Part shown: in pieces, positions 60,701-64,000 of the stretch | Position numbering within the stretch: position 1 is the first letter of the stretch | Layout: every line of letters starts with the position of its first letter | Assembly (NCBI GenBank): GCA_017607445.1 | Contig: JAEVHH010000004.1 | Span: 1,674,001-1,738,000 of the forward strand | Length of the DNA: 64,000 bases | Reading direction: 5' to 3' | DNA from: Histoplasma ohiense | Taxonomy: Eukaryota; Ascomycota; Eurotiomycetes; Onygenales; Ajellomycetaceae | The notes under the pieces: generated by a model | The model's input: only the letters and a program-made list of their open reading frames with translations | What the model was told of the DNA's origin: nothing | Database searches by the model: none | Program-made: the position numbers and the translations under genes

Positions 60701-63700
60701 GGCCTCCCGAAATCCCCCTATTCCTCAATTTACATGATGAAAAAGCTAAATAAGTTGAAAAACCTATGCCCAATCGGAGAGTTTCTTCTGAGAAGTATGA
60801 TTGCCAATCATGAAGATCAGTGCCAGACATGGCGTCCACGTCTTGCACCAAGTTTCGGCTTTTTATTTTTCGTAGTCGCCCAACCAAAACATCGAGACGT
60901 TTCCTGCTGATCCCCCTGTCAAGAGGGAAAGTGAAAAAATGTCTTATCTGATGGACAAGGAAACATGGAAGAGGTTTGATTGGCTGATTTCCTCGCACTC
61001 ATTATCGGCACGCCAGAGAAGTTAATTCGACGATCTTGAATCTGAAATCTCTTTTATTTTATGACCGGACAAGAATGCTATTTTTCGAGGTGAAATACTG
61101 ACCCAAGAGGCAGGCAGTCTCTTCTTTCTACCCCCTTCAAAATATCATACCCTGATTGCTTATTTGAGTTGGAAAATGGGTGGATATCTCTTTTCGGGGT
61201 TCAGGGCATGACTTGCATAACGTTTGGCGCTGATCGTATACAGAGCAGGTGGTCTATTGCTTTTTGCCACGAGGTGAAAAGCAGCAACTATGAAAGAATA
61301 GGAATATACATCCAGACTCCTACTTTCCTTTTCACATACTAACAAGTATTTGGTTTAGGGCTTCGATTGTATTTCCATCTCCCTGATGCGTAAAATATTG
61401 GAACTTGTATGGGGTACCTACTGGCTGCTGGCCATGGGTGGAGAACACTGCGGAGAATTAATTGGGCTCAGTGGTTCAAAATACTTCCAGAAGTGTGTTA
61501 CCAACCCGCGTGTTCATCCACAAACTCTCTGTACATTCCTATGTATAATATTGGGTGTAGAAGGTCACAGACATGATTTTATATGGAATATAATTCAAGG
61601 ACAATATTGAGTCCGAAGATGGAGCTGCAAGTCATGTCATAACTCCGGACAATATGAATGAGAAATACAACAATAGACCTTGATATCCAATTCTCAGACT
61701 CCCGCTAATATCTCTTAACGACCATTTCTAAAAGAGAAAGAAAGATAAAGGTGCCACCAAATTGCCCAGACGTTTTCTTTCCCCAAGGAAATACTCGCTT
61801 GTACCTGGATTTTAACACATTGTGACGAGGTGCTACGTCCTAATTCCACTCTAACACGATGCGACTTACGCAGTCCATCCGCCCGTCTGACTTCCTGCGA
61901 AATGTGACTGTTCTGAAAAAGCCTGTTCTGGAATCATGAAGCAGACATCTATTTCTGGGATGTGAACAACTTCCAAGTCCATCCTTTTCCAAAGGAAAAA
62001 GGCGAAGGGCAATGAATAATAACAGGGGAATCCCAAGCCTGTGCGATCTTGATAGACACAATCAGAGCCAAGGAGCTGGGACATTTCGGTTTTCCTCCAG
62101 GACGTGAAAAATGGACAGCAGGCCGGTGGTGGAAATAAGCTTGGGGCAAAGGGTTAAAAAGTACTTATGGAAAAGCCATGTCATGCCCGTTATTGTGTTT
62201 TTGATTCGACACAGCAGGATGCAGCTGCCTGCTCTCCTCCTCCAGCATGCATCCATAAGGTTACATGGATTGGGCAGAGATGGACGCATGCAAATTTGAT
62301 AGACAGACTTCTGGAGACGGATTTGGATTTGGCCAACGAGGGCTGCCAAGCTCCCTTGGCGCATTCTTGGACCAAAGTTCGGAATGACTTGACAATAATC
62401 CCTGGCTTCCCGCTGATTCCTTGTCCAACGCTCGGCAGGGCCACTTAGATCTTCCCAAGCTACGAAGCTACGGAGCACTACCACTCGGGTTGTCCTTGGG
62501 CCTCAAAGGAAGCCTTACAGAAGAGACAGATATGTTCGCTCAGTTCAATTGAGAGCGCGGATTATTGAGGAGAGAGGAAACACGTTTCAGAGCATATGGA
62601 AATGGGCTTTCTCGATTTCCCCCATACCTTTGCAAAAACAGCCTCTTCATCCATCATAATCGGTGCTATCTTTTGAAAGCCAAATTTGGAGTACAAAAGC
62701 ACACACTACTGCAGCATACCAGTAGTTCCTCTTTAGTGTCCGGAACAGGACGGAATCATTCTGCATCCTACTGGAGGCTAGAATTCGATGGGATGCGGTC
62801 AAGAACATTGCTACGAGGGCTCGGAGTCCGGGCTGTTTTCCAAACCACAAAATGGCTTCGCACGGCATCCAATTTCTCACTCTTGAAAGACAACATTCAT
62901 TCTCAAACTGAGTCGCATGCCAGTTTGTTTGAATTACCTCTGTCCCTGACACCGAGATATTTTCACGAGCCACTTGCAAGAGTTGCCACATCAATCCAGA
63001 TATGAAATTGATGACCTTTTCTCTTGACCATTCTCTGTTGAATAAACAGATGCGGTTATCTGCATCGTTGTATTAAGTATCCATCCGCTTTCATTTCTGC
63101 CGAGGTCGAACGGCGCATACCTGCATCTAAAATCTGCAGAGTTATCCATTCGTTCAAACTAGTGAGAATACGAAGCTTCGAACCAATAACTCCGAATATC
63201 AACAACAGCACATACTCAGCAAAAAGCCGATCAAGGCAGCAGTTATCAAGACAAGCCTGGTACCTTTACTATTTAAAGTGTCAATTGGTAAACAAACCCC
63301 TCGTCGGAGTTATGTTGTTTCTCGAAAATATTATTCCTGTCCATCAGAGAGTGCACCCCAGCTTGCCATGTTGGTGTCTCTGGTGGGTGAGTATCTTTCG
63401 CCAAATATACGGAATAGGTCCCTTTCTTTTTGATGGGGATTTTATCATTTGAGCTAATTATCATAAGCGGACAAAATATATGACCCTTGCTTCCACGCGA
63501 CATCCCAGAAGATTCGACCATTTGCTCTAGCACAAGCACATGCATATGTTCACCTCAGATATCCGAGGCCCAAATCTATATAGCTGAACCAGAAATTGGT
63601 TGAGTTGTCCTTTTGATTCCGGATAGCTTGAAATCCCATTGATTTTATTATACCTTCCAGTGGACAGCAGCACATCTGTTAGTTGTACAGCTCACACTAT

Positions 63701-64000
63701 GTAGCTGCTGTGGAGCTGAACGATCCATGGGTCTTCGGGCTCATAGACCTTCCAAGGACGAATTACAAAAAAATCCAGTCAAAGTTAAAAGTAAGACTCC
63801 TTTCTCAATATCGAGCAGATGGCGTTGCGTAGCAATAATGCTATTTAATAGCGACATTCTTGCAAATGAGCGGCGGACTCCATGGTGTATGGAGTCATCC
63901 TCAAAAGCTCGTGATGTCGTGATGCTGGAAAGATTACCTAGGTATTCCTAAGCATCTACGCTGATTTGCTGCTGTGCAACCAATTGTTGGACGTTACATG
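54785..64000. other. Gene-free tract to the window edge
   Basis: About 9.2 kb with no frame that shows a domain, a codon-like pattern with splice sites or a conserved motif. Base composition is similar to other intergenic DNA here, so it is not a strongly AT-rich or mutated island. It contains two copies of the short motif (TACGGAGTA 55500-55508, TACTCCGTA 58598-58606) and a G10 run near 57616-57625. It may be regulatory DNA or non-coding transcription upstream of medA, or of a gene beyond the right edge. Confidence 0.5.

Overview
This window is nuclear DNA from a filamentous ascomycete. The Woronin-body gene hex1 (found only in Pezizomycotina), short introns with GTRNGY donors, CTRAY branch points and YAG acceptors, moderate GC with long A/T and C/T homopolymer tracts, a Cti6-type PHD protein, a BtgC-type glucanase and a MedA-like regulator all point to Eurotiomycetes, most likely Onygenales. 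That placement is inference; no rRNA or barcode lies in the window. Gene models were built by joining open frames with phase-consistent splice sites read from the sequence.

Left part (0-22.4 kb): a small four-helix MARVEL-like membrane protein (minus), a conserved fungal protein of unknown function (minus), the PHD-finger gene cti6 (plus, divergent from the previous gene), a stretch at about 12.8-13.4 kb that looks like a decayed gene, hex1 (minus) with a long 5' coding extension whose first exon is not obvious, and a 1,466-residue Ser-rich, apparently disordered protein (minus).

Middle (22.4-44.2 kb): an AT-rich islet with possible transposon debris, an epoxide-hydrolase-like pseudogene carrying what looks like an excision footprint, a GPI-anchored Bim1/X325 LPMO-like copper protein, a reading frame split by one stop codon, a newly assembled three-exon SRR1-domain gene convergent with a five-exon isochorismatase-family hydrolase, a membrane-anchored GH17 glucanase (btgC), a secreted six-exon tyrosinase and a secreted intradiol dioxygenase. 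The last two, plus the copper protein, form a metal/phenolics-flavoured neighbourhood, but nothing in the sequence shows coregulation.

Right part (44.2-64 kb): a MedA-like developmental regulator on the minus strand with a proposed first coding exon about 1.9 kb upstream, followed by about 12.4 kb in which I cannot support any gene. Long gene-free tracts upstream of developmental regulators are common in filamentous fungi, so this is probably regulatory or untranslated-leader DNA. Intergenic regions across the window share a short palindromic motif (TACTCCGTA / TACGGAGTA).
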